This document shows positions 35,300 through 46,830 of a DNA stretch of 64,000 bases, piece after piece. The translations under genes were made by a program, and so were the position numbers. Under the pieces are notes generated by a model. It saw nothing but the letters and a program-made list of their open reading frames with translations. It had not been told where the DNA came from and did not search any database. Within the stretch, counting starts at the first letter, position 1. Each line of letters starts with the position of its first letter. The DNA comes from Paralvinella palmiformis (Eukaryota > Annelida > Polychaeta > Terebellida > Alvinellidae): assembly GCA_025642065.1 (NCBI GenBank), contig JAODUP010000437.1, forward strand, positions 124,001 through 188,000. Reading direction: 5' to 3'.

Positions 35300-37060
35300 T
35301 GAAATAATAATAATAATGTATATTTAATAAAGCGCCCTTACTAGCAGGAGCCATTCAAAGGCGCTGTACAAATAATATGTAATATAATAATACCCCAAAT
35401 AATATGTCTTTAAAAATCCTGTAATGATTTAAAAGATAATAATTATTTATCTGTGAAATCGACCTTAAATAGGTGTATTTTTAGAAGAGATTTAAAATGT
35501 TCAAGAGAAGATGCATTTTTAATATTTGTTGGTATCCTATTCCACAAAGTGGGGGCTGCAACACTAAATGCACAATCACCATATGACTTGAGCCGAGACA
35601 TTGGCACCTGCAATAGTATCTGACTGGATGACCTGAGTTTTCTGGATGACTTTCTAATGCAAACCAGTTCACACAGGTATTCTGGCACCATATCCTTAAT
35701 AGATTTATAAGTTATTAAAAAAATCTTGAAATGGATACGCTGTCTAACAGGTAGCCAGTGTAGTTTTTGAAGAATTGGGGTGATATGATCATATTTTCTA
35801 GTATTTGTTACAATGCGAGCTGCACTATTCTGAATTCGCTGAAGGCGATTAATGTTATAATCAGATATGCCATATAACAGAGTTAAATAGTCTATACGAG
35901 ATGTAACAAAGGCATGGACTACAGTTACAAGTGATTGTTGTGAATGCTTTTAAACAGTGGATGTTCTTAAGATGGTAGTAGGCAGCTCGGCATACTGATG
36001 TGACATGTTCATGCATGTTAATACATTGGTAAAAAATAACCCTAGATTTTTTACTGACCCATTAGGAGTAATCAAAGATGCACCCATCTGTAATGCTGGT
36101 GTCTTTAGGGATTTAACACAATGTGGTGATGCCAAATATAAAATATTTGTTTTATTATCATTTAGTTTTAGAAGATTTTAAATCATCCATAGCCAAATAT
36201 CAGCAATACAATGTTCTAAATTCTTCAAGGAAGAGGAAAAATTTAACTCATCAGGATCCAGTGATATATACAGCTGTGTGTCATCAGCATACAAGTGATA
36301 TTTAACCCCATATTGCTGCGCAATGATCCCAAGAGGACGGGTATACATTGTGAAAACCAGAGAGCCAAAAACTTTACCCTGTGATACACCAGATAACAAA
36401 AACTGAATGTCAGATAAAATACCACGAACAGACACTCTCTGGGAGCGTTGTTCCAGATAGGATCTAAACCATTCGACTACTTTACCTGACAGACCAAGCA
36501 TGTCTTTTAACCTAGAGAAAAGTACAGTATGGTCAACTGTATCAAATGCAGGTCCAGAAGAACAAGTATTACTGGCTTACCTTGATCAATTGACATCATA
36601 ATATAATTTTTCACCCTAACCAAGGCTGTTTCAGTGCTGTCACCACTTTTATAGGCAGACTGTAGTGATTCATTAAGGTTATTATTGATTAAATATTTGT
36701 TGAGATGGAAAGCAACTGCCTTTTCTATAACTTTAGATAAAATTGTAAGATTTGAAACAGGTCTGTAATTGTTTAGAATATTACAGTCCATAGTGTTTTT
36801 TTTTATTAATGGTTTTACAAGGGCAGCTTTCATGGATCTTGGGAAAACACCCAGAGATAATTATTTCTTAACTATATTTGTAATTGGGTTTATCAGAACA
36901 TCCAGACAATCTTTCACAAGCCATGTAGGCATAGGGTCAACTGGATAGAAAGCATTAGATGACTTTTTCAGCAACTGTTTGATATCAGTCTCTGTAAAAA
37001 GTTCAAATGTATCCATCATGGATATGCAGGACTCTTCTACCAATGGCTTACCCTGTGATA
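35300..37060 (-). mobile_element. CR1-like LINE, minus strand, 5'-truncated and broken
   Basis: Reading leftwards: FYPVDPMPTWLVKDCLDVLI (36950), AALVKPLIKK (36825), NNYRPVSNLTILSKVIEKAV (36775), VVEWFRSYLEQRSQRVSV (36480), a decayed motif B (SGVSQGKVFGSLVF; Pro-Gln-Gly-Ser altered), [19 protein letters not shown] (36300, motif C intact), and the C-terminal end LWNRIPTNIKNASSLEHFKS. It ends near 35300 with ggcgctttatta and a run of ATT on the minus strand. Motif A is lost at a frame change near 36550. Confidence 0.87.
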
Positions 37061-38107
37061 AGGTGCTGGACTGGAACCCACTATGTATATTTAATATTTT
37101 TGACAGAAGAAATTATTAAAACAATGGGCCATATCTTTATCCGAGTTGATATTATTTGGGTTGAAATGCATTATGTGTGGCCTGACTATAGCCGGGTAAA
37201 GTCTATATAATAAATAGGATAATTAGAATATAGTCAAACCCAAACTTTTCAGTCTTAAATTATTGCTCTGCTTTAAATTATTATTTTTTCTATAACTCGG
37301 CAAACTCAGTACTTTGATCTCTGTCTAATGCCTACGTTTGTCACCCCGTAAGTTGACCAGGGACCAATATGTAACCTAATATAAATGATATATATTTGGC
37401 TAATTAGTTTAATGATGCCAAATTTTTAGCTAAACCTTGTTTTGTTACACATTAATATCCCCCCCCCCCCATTGCACTCCAGACTTGGAACACTATACAT
37501 GGTGTATAATTTGAGTTTAAATGTTGAATATAATTTCAGTTGTTATCATATCCTAATATTGTGTTAAGTCTTGTAGTACAGACACATCCACTTCAACCTG
37601 GATGTAGCGATTTTCAAGAGAAGCCAGCATCACACACTCGTATGTCCCTGCTGCCATTCATTAATTAAAAATAATTATATTTAACGAAGTGTGTAATTTT
37701 CATGTACACAACACAAGTTTGCTGTTTAAAACTGTGTCCTGCATGTCGTAGGAGATGCCACTAAATGCATCGTCATGCCTCACTAAATCACATAAGTAAC
37801 TAGTTTATTGACAGCTGTAAGTACAGATACAATATACCCAGTAAATTCTTTATTAGTAGTACATTGATGAGATCTATAATAAAATTTTCAGGAGTAACAC
37901 AAATTATAAATTATGTCAAAAATATGAACACGATCAACAAGTTAAATAATCAAGTGTTGGTTAATTAACTATTAATGGTTTTTGAGCCAGACACAGGCCG
38001 AATACATGGCGAAATTCATTAATACGATTGTTTTATTCTCTTGTAACAAAAATCATCTACCGAGTTATCAGATTTATGTAAATGAACGGACAACAGCATC
38101 AACTACT
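37061..38107. other. Intergenic, nothing recognised
   Basis: AT-rich, with a C-run near 37458. No coding or repeat signal identified. Confidence 0.35.
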
Positions 38108-38114
38108 AGTTGGG

Positions 38115-38400
38115 TTAGCGGTATACCTAAGTTCTCTTGGGCCAGTTTGGCTAAAAGGGGTCATTTTGTTTTAGCCAAATACAATATTGTTTAGTAATAT
38201 TAAGTGGGTGTAATTTAGTTATAAATGAGCACGAAGATGTGCAAATTTAATCTGCTTATTACAGGTTGATGCTTATTCATTATTAGCCACTGTACTTTTC
38301 ACCGCTTATAATCACAAGTGACGTTACTTGTTTGTGCGCTGAACTATATCTTTCTTGGATTGTTCCTCCTTTAAAGGAACACCTCTCAGAGTTTACAATA
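38115..38400 (+). repeat. Dispersed repeat, copy 2 (partner at 26046)
   Basis: Direct-orientation relative of 26046-26350, about 12 kb away. See that entry for the shared blocks. No target duplication or terminal repeat seen. Confidence 0.8.
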
Positions 38401-39135
38401 AATTGTACACAATGGTGTACAATTCACATAACATTCTTAAAATCAATGCATTATCGGGATTAGTCATTGACTCACGTCGAATAATCACTGTGGGTGAAGA
38501 ATTATGCTGGCTGCGTTTTCATAAAGCAATTCTTTGGATAGTTTCATCCTTCTATAATAAACAAAGTGGCCAAACACATCTGTGTACAGACATCAATATG
38601 TTTACGTTTTGGAAAAGCTGCATGTCGGAGAGGGAGCATGTGGGTTTATTAATCTTTTTAAACATCAAAACGCGGTTTTAAGTCTTTTCTTAACATTTAT
38701 TTTGAAAACTGAAGAGAGTGGAAGCAATAAACCAAATAATTTGTTGTACTGACGGCTAAATATCATAATAAACTGATGCATAACAATGCTTGAATCTGAT
38801 CTGAAGCAGACATACTGAGCATGCGTGCCAATCCTATCCCATAGTTAATCAGCAATATATATAAAAACACATACTGCGATGTTTATAACGTTTGTCCCAC
38901 AAAAACACTAATTTTTAAATGAAATGCCAGATATAAGTAACAGAGTAACCAACCAGGACCAGAAAAATATTTGTACATCTCACTAGCCCCATGGCTAGTA
39001 AAATTTAAATCCACTAGCCCAATCAAATTTCTTGCTAGCCAGCCCAACAAAAATTTACAAGCTATTAAAACTATTATATTTTTTACTAGTCAGAATAAAA
39101 CTGTGCTGAAATCGATGGTGAACACCAAATCATAA
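38401..39135. other. Intergenic, no gene; short ACTAGCCC motif repeats
   Basis: Around 38978-39050 the motif actagccc/ctagccagccc recurs (cactagccccatggctagta, cactagcccaatc, ctagccagccc), possibly a decayed repeat. An open frame at 38355-38681 (108 codons) has no recognisable domain. Confidence 0.3.
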
Positions 39136-39217
39136 AATTGATGTTTTACGGTCACTTTTGTGCACTTGATAGGCTAAATGGGCCGAGCGACCTCCAAAGG
39201 TAATGAGGCGAAGTAAC
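39136..39217 (-). mobile_element. SINE family 1, tail fragment, minus strand
   Basis: Reverse complement reads cttcgcctcattacctttgg, then ggtcgctcggcccatttagcc and gcacaaaagtgaccgtaaaa. It is the 3' half of family 1; the tRNA-like head is missing. Confidence 0.75.
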
Positions 39218-39920
39218 ATTAATCTTCCTTGCTTTGGTGTGTTTTATATAACAACTTTAGTTGTATATATAATTCACCTTGGTTGTATGCGGGAATATAA
39301 TTATCTTTCCTAGGTCCAGTTATGTCCAGTTTGTACTATGACATTCAAGATTAGCTCTAATCTGCTTGTCATAAATAACATTTAAGAACTACAATAGTTA
39401 GAATAGCAGACGTTAGATCAGGTTTGAAAATGATAACAAAGTTCAAACAGTACGGAAGCGATGACGCGCTATTATGGTCTGCTTCAGCGCAGGTGTCAGT
39501 CTTTTAATAGCAATTAAGCTAAATAGTTTTAATAGTAGTCGCATCATGACGCCTGCCCGTTGTAAAAACTGATCTTTGAAGACAGTGACAATTGGGTTAT
39601 ATAGTTTATACAGCAATTGAAAAAAAGCCATAAATAGGGTTGCTTAGATAATTAATCTAAATATTCTCACTACTGCCGTGATCTGACTTGGGTGTTTTAC
39701 ACCCAAACTCCACGGCTGTAGGTGATTCGCTTTTTGTTTTTGCTTGGCGGCTTAGGGACTGGTGAGACATTACACATGTCTCAGCAAGAAAAGTCGCTAC
39801 TCTGGATTCAGTCCCCTGAAGAAACATCCAGAGTTTGAATTCACGGTTCGAGATTCTCTGTGCCTGTGCCTTATTATACACAGCTAAAACACACACACAC
39901 ACATTATCTTCTATCACTTA

Positions 39921-39990
39921 GGCCCATTTAGCCTACCATCTGCACAAAAGTGGCTGTAAAACATTAATTATCATCAGCATAATCATCGTT
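39921..39990 (+). mobile_element. SINE family 1, tail fragment, plus strand
   Basis: ggcccatttagcctaccatc, then tgcacaaaagtggctgtaaa and an ATC-type tail. 5'-truncated copy. Confidence 0.72.
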
Positions 39991-40043
39991 TATCACTAGC
40001 GCGGTCCCTGAATTCAGAGACCAAAGCTAGTGAGTACCAACAA

Positions 40044-41724
40044 TAGGGATCCTCCATCTTCAAATGCAATATATCATTTGGCGACATAATAACTAGTAGT
40101 AGTAGTGTGAATTTGTCATTTTTAAATAACCACACACCGAGTATTATGTAATGTATAATTGTGATTTGTCTGTTAAATAACAACTTAGTAAGTACAAATT
40201 TTCGACAATTCTCCGAAGAGGAAAACATTACTGGAGCTTGCTCTCATAACAATACTCGCCACAAGATACTTAAAGGTTTGTGCAAGACACGCTAAGTTGA
40301 AAGACATTCTTGTTTTTTAAAAACATTTTGTGAGAACTTTCTGAACACGTCGTCACTTGTATTGGTGCTATGGTTAATCCACCTGTTTGTCCAGAGGTTA
40401 ATGAAAGTCGTTGGAATTGGGATAGTGCTACCAAGACAACAGCTCGTCGTATGCAAAGTAGTCTTCACAGTTTTGGAGTTATTTGTGGCTTCACAGTATT
40501 AAAGAATAGTTTGGATTATTTGAAAGGTTTGTCAGCTAAACTATAAAGAAGATATATTGACATTTTTAGGCACACACAATTATTGACAATATCAAATGAG
40601 AGATTCAATTTTTGAGGGATGACATTGGTGTAGAATTCCAGAGATAGTACTACGAAGCAAAACAGCTTGCTTCATATATATGTACTGAAGAGGAAATTCC
40701 AAAAGTTCAATGTAATAAGTCGAATGTACCTGACACACCCCTTCTTTATTACAAGAGATCAATTTACATTCCTTTTATTGATATCTTACTGCAACAGTTG
40801 CAGAACCATTTCTCTGTAGACAACGGCTGGCCAGTGAGTGCTTTGCTGAGTCTAATGCAATCTTTAATTGTCAAACTAGGTAATGCCTTCCCCAGGTCAA
40901 TTTGAATCATGGCATGACGACCTGCTAACTCCGAGGTCATTATATAATGAGGTATCCAGATGGTTTAATATGGTCCAGGCAGACTGACAAGGCCGATTTA
41001 CCTGATACTTTGATGAAATACTTAGTATCTGCAGATCCAGATTCCTTTCCGAACATTAGAATTTTACTGGTATTAGGATGTACTCTGCTTGCCGCATCTA
41101 CCAAAGAAGAGCGTAGTTTCTCTGTGTTGAGGCTAAACAAAAGCTATTTGAGGAGCTGGATGGCTGATACAAGGTTTTCTGCCTTAACATTAATGAAAAT
41201 ACATTACAGTAAACACATCGATGTCAAACAAATTGCAGATAGGTTAATTAAGGAACAACCTAGACGTTTGTTCAAGGCCACCCTTTTCGACTAACTCATG
41301 TAAATTTACATGAGGCAATAAATATTTTAAACATCATTGTTTATTTCTCATAAGTATGCAGCTTCGAATAAATGGTCAGTCTAAATATTTTAGTGACATG
41401 CAGAATATGTCACATTATGATTGGGGACACCTTCACGTTTCTAGTAACAAATCTACTAACCGCCAATAATCCTAACAATCTGTATATACACTGAGCCAAT
41501 CACCAAGTCTCGTACCATGGGACTTTCTTCACGGGAATGTCTACTTTTCCCAGTATTTATACACATAATACACTTGAAAAATGGATTATAGTGCTTCAGA
41601 AGACATCTAAGCATTATCTAATTTCCATTTTTCTTCCACAGAGAAAGGGGAGACCCACCCCTCTTCGGCGCTTTGTGCCTCTCATAATGGCCTCACCCAA
41701 AACATTCTGGATCCGCCCCTGTGT
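40044..41724 (+). mobile_element. hAT element remnant, copy 2 (left end missing)
   Basis: Matches copy 1 from about 11808 onward. The right end is tctggatccgcccctg at 41709-41724, i.e. CAGGGGCGGATCCAGA inverted, close to the left end of copy 1. Transposase pieces: PEVNESRWNWDSATKTT (40396), then stops; from 40947 a clean 115-codon stretch includes ADPDSFPNIRILLVLGCTL, EERSFSVLRLNKSYLRSWMA and SALTLMKIHY, the hAT C-terminal dimerisation domain of the DUF4371/ZMYM type. At least six in-frame stops upstream. Better preserved at the C-terminus than copy 1, and without the inverted duplication. Confidence 0.82.
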
Positions 41725-41794
41725 ACTATAGACATTCAACTGAAACATTTAAAACTGTTTGCATTAGCCGTCGTGATAACTATACGTGAGTGAG

Positions 41795-41905
41795 TGAGTT
41801 TGTTTTGTTTGTTTAGCCTCGGCACTGGTCACGACTAGGAAGCAGATTCCAACTCGTGACCAGGAAGTTTGTAGCGTACGTAACGCTCTAACCAATGTCC
41901 TACAT
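41795..41905 (-). mobile_element. tRNA-derived SINE remnant, minus strand
   Basis: On the minus strand: A-box-like attggttagagcgttacg, then cttcctggtcacgagttgg in the B-box position, then a body ending in aacaaacaaaacaaactcac. Probably related to family 2. Confidence 0.5.
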
Positions 41906-42258
41906 AGGAATACCTTTCTGATAACCTTAAGGGGAAACCCCATAACGGTTGATAGTCGTAACCCGGTTGTTTCCATACCACTGTTTTATGTAAACAGTTC
42001 CAAAATAGGACTTACACTTCCTTATTAAGAAATAGAAACTTTTCTGTAATCGTAGATCACATATATTCTGCAAACTCAACAATTTGTTGTCGTAATTAAG
42101 TCAAACAGTTTGTGATTTCCAAAACTACCAGTTAATGGGCACTTAGTTATATGTAGTTAATTACGTTAACAATAGCCAGTCCTTGAGTTAAAGCAGTCAT
42201 TACGTGTGTTAAGAAGCACTTGTATATCATGTTGACAAACTAGCATTAGGTATAATCG

Positions 42259-42288
42259 ACACACACACTATGTGTGTGTGTGTGTGTG
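42259..42288. repeat. (AC)5-TATG-(TG)8 imperfect palindromic microsatellite
   Basis: acacacacac followed by tatg and tgtgtgtgtgtgtgtg; the AC and TG halves can pair. Confidence 0.85.
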
Positions 42289-42498
42289 CTACCGTTACAG
42301 TTGGTAGCTCCACCCCCAATACACATCCAGGTTGTGGGATCGCATACCACATTTTTCTGTCGTGTGTTTCATCTGATCATTTCACTTTTAAGGAATAGAC
42401 CATCACATAATGTCACAGATATGGTTATAGAGATCTCAATTTTTATAAAATATATGAAGGAAGACAAATACGAATCAATTCGATTTAATAGTATTCTA

Positions 42499-42499
42499 A

Positions 42500-42545
<46 letters not shown>

Positions 42546-42550
42546 ATATT
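42499..42550. repeat. (TA)n microsatellite
   Basis: About 25 TA units with one TTTA interruption. Confidence 0.95.
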
Positions 42551-42584
42551 ATCTTTAGCTTTTACCTCAATGCTTACTTACCCA

Positions 42585-42734
42585 AATATATGATTGATTC
42601 TGTTATAATACCACTTGTTAAAAACAAAATGGCATACTCTCAGATAAAGAAAACTACAGGCCAATTACCCTAGCTTCTGTGGTTTCAAAAATATTTGAAA
42701 AAATATTGTTTACAAGGTGTGAAGAATTTCTTTG
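42585..42734 (+). mobile_element. LINE reverse transcriptase fragment (same family as 15530)
   Basis: Codes in two frames for IDSVIIPLVKNK, then DKENYRPITLASVVSKIFEK and LFTRCEEFL, which is the RT fingers region and matches 16555-16660 of the second LINE. It stops abruptly at about 42734, where the minus-strand RTE element begins. Confidence 0.78.
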
Positions 42735-44720
42735 GATTTCCGAGTGGGACATAAGGCCACAACAATGTTTTGCTACAAGGTCCTGTCTTTAGCTGAGCCT
42801 CACCCCATGACAACCCCTTCTCTTTCAGCTCGGCCATTACTGTCTGTCGCCATGTCATCTTTGGCCGTCCTCGCTTCCTTTTTCCAGGTGGTGTCCATCT
42901 CTGTGCCATTTTGGAGATGCTTTCTTTGGGCATTCTCAGGACGTGTCCTAGCCATCTCAGTCGGCGGCGTTTGATTTCGAGGACAGCACTGTTGCAACCC
43001 GTCTTCTTATAGAGTTCCCCGTTGGAAATTTTATTTGTCCAGAATATTCGGCAGATCGTTCTCAAACATCCATTGTGGAACGCATTGATCTTTGCCATGT
43101 CCCCTTTAACCACTCGCCAGCACTCTGAGCCATACAGTAGGATGGACTTAACATTACTGTTGTAAAGTCTTATCTTTGTTTTGATGGTGTATTGGTTAGA
43201 CTTCCAAATGTTCAGCAGTTTGGCGAAAGCACAGCGGGCTTTACCGAGTCTTGCCTTGATGTCTTTTTGGCCTCCATGTTCTTTGCTGATGAGACTTCCC
43301 AGGTAGGTAAAGTCCTGTACAAACTCAAGTGGTTCACCATTTACGGTAACAGTTGCGGTTGGTGTGGTGTTGATGCTCATCACTTGTGTCTTGGGTGTAT
43401 TGATGGTAAGCCTAGTTTGCTTTGCATATCTCTCTAATCTATCAGTTTTTTTCTCTAGATGGTCAAGCTTTACTGATAGAAATACAAGGTCATCAGCAAA
43501 GTCGAGGTCTTCTGACTGGGATAAGAGAGTCCACTGGATACCCCTGAGTTTATCTGATGTAGAAGAGGACCAAGAAGAGGATGGGTGAGAGGGTGCATCC
43601 CTGTCTAACACCCGATTTCACTGGGAACCACTGGTTGTAGAATGTCTCTATCAGTGAAACAATCTTTAGAGATACTCCATAGGATCTTCCACAGAGTGTC
43701 ATGGTGGATACTATCAAAGGCCTTTTTGAAATCAATGAAGTTGATATACAGTTCCATTCTAGTCTGCTCTATGATGTTTCTCAGTGCAAATATCTGATCA
43801 GTGCACCCTCTTCTCTTCCGGAATCCCGCTTGTTCTTGTCTCAGCTTCTTATCGATAGCTGTCTCGATTCTTCCAAGAAGGATTCTACAGAAGACTTTGC
43901 TGGGGATGGACAAGAGTGTGATTCCTCGCCAATTGTCACAGACTTGGAGGTTGTCTTTCTTAGGGATCTTTATAATAGGTCCTTTGTCCCAATCACTTGG
44001 AATAGTCTCTTTGTCCCAAATGGTGTCGAACAAGTTAGTCAGGACTCTTGTAGCTGTACTGAGGCCGGCCTTCCACATTTCAGCATGAACGAGTCTACGC
44101 CTTGGGCTTTTCCACTCTTCGTAGCTTTGATGGCATTTCTAACTTCCGCTTCTGTTGGGGGACTGGTGTCGATGTTGAGGTTATCTGGCACAGAAATATT
44201 CAACCCATCTATCAGCTTGTTCACATTCAGTTGTAATAGTGCTGCCATCTTGGTCTTTCACAGGGGCAGAGTGAGTAGTGTAATTACCACAGAGACGTTT
44301 GGTGATCTTGTAGACAATGCTCATTTCACCTCTTGCTGCAGCACTCCTCAGCTTCTGCTGCTAGACCTTCTACATTGGACCTCTTGTCATTCTTGGCACT
44401 CTTCTCCATTTCCTTGTCTTTGCCTTTGTATGCTTTTTGGACTTGTTGTTGAAGTGTCGCTGATTTGGTACTCAGCATCTTGATATTGAGTTGTTTCCGC
44501 TCCTCAATCTTTTTCCATGTTCCCGGTGTTAGCCATTCCTTATGGTTCTTCTTCTTGTGGCCCAAGACTTTGGTAGCTACTTCGACATAGGTCTTCTTGA
44601 TGGCATCCCATTTATTGGCAGCGTCGTGGCCAGTCTCTTTGATGTGTCTGTTAATGCACTGAAGTGCTTTCTCAGCTCCAAAACGAACTCCTGTTTTGCG
44701 AGACTTGTGACAACAATTGT
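42735..44720 (-). mobile_element. RTE-type LINE, minus strand, few frame changes
   Basis: Reading leftwards from about 44700: a link region (LGHKKKNHKEWLTPGTWKK, 44570), then AEVRNAIKATKSGKAQGVD (44140), DNWRGITLLSIPSKVFCRIL (43950), QEQAGFRKRRGCTDQIF, INFIDFKKAFDSIHHDTLW (43730, motif A), VKSGVRQGCTLSPILF (43615, motif B), DLDFADDLVFLSVKLD (43505, motif C) and a long C-terminal part with FTYLGSLIS, LYGSECW and RRRLRWLGHVLRMP. LDFADDL and LRWLGHVLRM are typical of the RTE clade. A 308-codon open frame (43611-42685) is intact; frame changes lie near 44060 and 43610. The 3' end is at 42735, within a different LINE. The endonuclease half is missing. Confidence 0.88.
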
Positions 44721-44767
44721 TTACGGCGCTGACTCTCTGGTACCACTTTGTGGAGCTTCAAATTGAC

Positions 44768-45715
44768 CCATGTCACCACTTCTCTTAAATATATACATTG
44801 ATGATTTGAGTTTGACTTTATCAAAAAGTAACATTGGTTGTCGTTTAGGTGGAAGACTTATTAACCATATTGCATATGCTGGTGATTTGTGTATATTGAG
44901 TATGTCGCCCTGTGAAATGCAAATATTACTTAACATAAGTGAAAAATATGGGTCTGATCATGATATTATATATATAATAGTAAGATAAGTTTGACCATGT
45001 TATTCAAACCAAAGAAACTTAAATCTCCACCATTGTACTTGTGTAATAATCAGTTAGACTATGTTAATAATTGTAGATATTTAGGTGTAAAGATAGAAAC
45101 CTACTCATGTAAATCTGATATGAAAAGACAACTTTGTAAATTCTATACCAATGCAAATGTGCGGCTTAGAAAATGTAGTTTTTGTTTTAATAATGTCAAG
45201 GTGTTCTTATTTAAATTATACTGTAGTAACCTATTCTGTACACAATTCTGGTATGATTCTTCTGAAACCCTTATGAAAAAAACTATGTGTAGGCTATAAT
45301 AATAGCCTTAGACGACTAATGAAACTGGATAAACATTCTAGCGCAAGTGAAGCGTTTGTTCACTATGGCTACCTGCCTTTGGTGAATTACAAAGGAAATA
45401 TATTACAAATTTTATCCATAGGCTTCGGTCTAGTTCAAATAGTATTATTATGAGTGTTGTTTTATCTTCTGTTCCGTTGTCTTCTCTTATCTGGGGCTAC
45501 TGGTTTAATACTTTACACACTAGCAAATTATATTCTATGATCAGTATATCCTCTGTTTTAATTATGTTTATAACTTGTTTGTTTTTTAAGGTAATGTTAT
45601 GTAAAATGAACTGCCTGTTATTGTACATAATCTCTTTTTTTACTGTGATAATTAGTTACTTGTATTGTATTACTATGGACTGAGAGTCTGAAATAAAGAT
45701 TTATTATTATTATAT
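44768..45715 (+). mobile_element. LINE 3' part (same family as 15530), with (TTA)n tail
   Basis: Begins within RT motif B (SPLLLNIYIDDLSLTLSKS), then LINHIAYAGDLCIL (motif C, YADD changed to YAGD), a C-terminal region with YVNNCRYLGVKIETYS, and an end at gaaataaagatttattatta. It probably belongs with the fragment at 42585-42734, separated by the RTE insertion, but the middle of the RT (motif A) is missing. Confidence 0.8.
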
Positions 45716-45724
45716 CAACAGTTT

Positions 45725-45914
45725 GGGCGCCTCCGTGGTGTAACTGGTAGTGCGTTGGATCACAGATCACTACTATCTGAGTTCGAACCTCGGGATGGGC
45801 ATATCTGAAGGGTGTTTCATCTTTGACTTCGCTTCATTACTTATGGAGATCGCTCGGCCCATTAGTCTATCATGTGCACAAAAGTGGCTGTAAAACATCA
45901 ATCATAATCATCTT
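45725..45914 (+). mobile_element. tRNA-derived SINE, family 1, copy C
   Basis: A box tggtgtaactggtagtg, B box gttcgaacctc, family body (gggcatatctgaaggg, gctcggcccat, gcacaaaagtggctgtaaaa) and ATC-type tail. Full length, about 190 bases, right after the LINE tail. No clear target duplication. Confidence 0.87.
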
Positions 45915-46029
45915 ATAAACGAAACATGTAACAAAAAGAAAAACTGAAAAACAACGACAGCAACAGGTTTGTTTGTACGAAAAGGGGCTCTTAGTTATAT
46001 CAGTGTATAATCATGGACCCCGCCTAGGA

Positions 46030-46425
46030 CTTGTTTGCTTGTATTTCGGGGTGTATCCGCAGGCTGTCGCCTGTTCAGCACAACCTCTATGGTGGAGTCA
46101 TTCTAAGGACATTTTGTGAGTGGTTGTTCATACCTCCCCCACCACTCACAGGGGAGCAGGGAAAAGATGGAGCCGAAATACCCCGAGGGTGGTCATTGCC
46201 AGGGTGTATTATGTCCTCAGAGGGTCCATAATGTCCCCTTTTATTTTAATCGGGTCAGTGGATACGGCAGCCCCATTTCATGTGGTCTTCCACCCACGAT
46301 GTTGCGAGCCGATAAATTAATCCCTGAAAAAGTTTCCACCTCAAGACGGGATCGAACCTGTGACCCTTGGCACAAAATACCAGGTGCTTAACCGCTAGAC
46401 CACCGTAGTTCACCACATAGGACAC
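46030..46425 (-). mobile_element. tRNA-derived SINE, family 3, full length with ~300-bp body
   Basis: On the minus strand the head at 46425-46335 reads tggtctagcggttaagcacc (A box) and aggttcgatcccgtc (B box). The body then runs to about 46030 and contains the gtatttcggctccatctttt and gtgggggaggta blocks seen alone at 2150 and 14935. This copy shows that those dispersed pieces are 5'-truncated members of a tRNA-headed family. Confidence 0.78.
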
Positions 46426-46689
46426 GCAGCTATAATAGTTTAAATATACAATGAACATTCACACCGCTATAAACGAATCGGGAGATTTTCTTTATAAGCC
46501 ACGCGTCCGCTCGCGCGAGCACACAGCATTGTTTTGTTCTAGCTGCACCTTGTACACCACGACTTTGTAAAAAAAAATTGTTTTACGCAATAGCTTTCAG
46601 CACAAGGTAGACTAAATTATGGCGCAATGGAGTTTTTCGGTTTAGGAAATGATCCATGTGACAAGAAACAGTTGGGTAGATCGAGTCGA

Positions 46690-46830
46690 GTCGGTACTCG
46701 TCACACCTGAGACGTATGGCCCAGGGGCGACTAAATAGGGGTACAAATCCAACAAAACGGGCATGTTCCGGGTTCCAAGCCACAAGGTTTACAGTGCAGT
46801 GTTCTGAACATTGCGACATCGGAAAGCCTC
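46690..46830 (-). mobile_element. tRNA-derived SINE, family 2, minus copy
   Basis: Minus strand: ttcagaacactgcactgtaa (A-box region), ttggaacccgg (B-box-like), then gttggatttgtacccctat, parallel to 56311-56165. Confidence 0.62.

Noticed and set aside
38355..38681. 108-codon plus-strand frame
   Set aside because: No recognisable domain; it starts within the dispersed repeat at 38115-38400 and has no splice or promoter support.
43701..44483. 260-codon open frame on the plus strand
   Set aside because: It is the antisense shadow of the minus-strand RTE reverse transcriptase, which carries the recognisable RT motifs.
45725..45800. tRNA gene
   Set aside because: A and B boxes are present but the cloverleaf is not complete and the sequence runs into a conserved SINE body; the same holds at 6327, 6941, 46335 and 56260.
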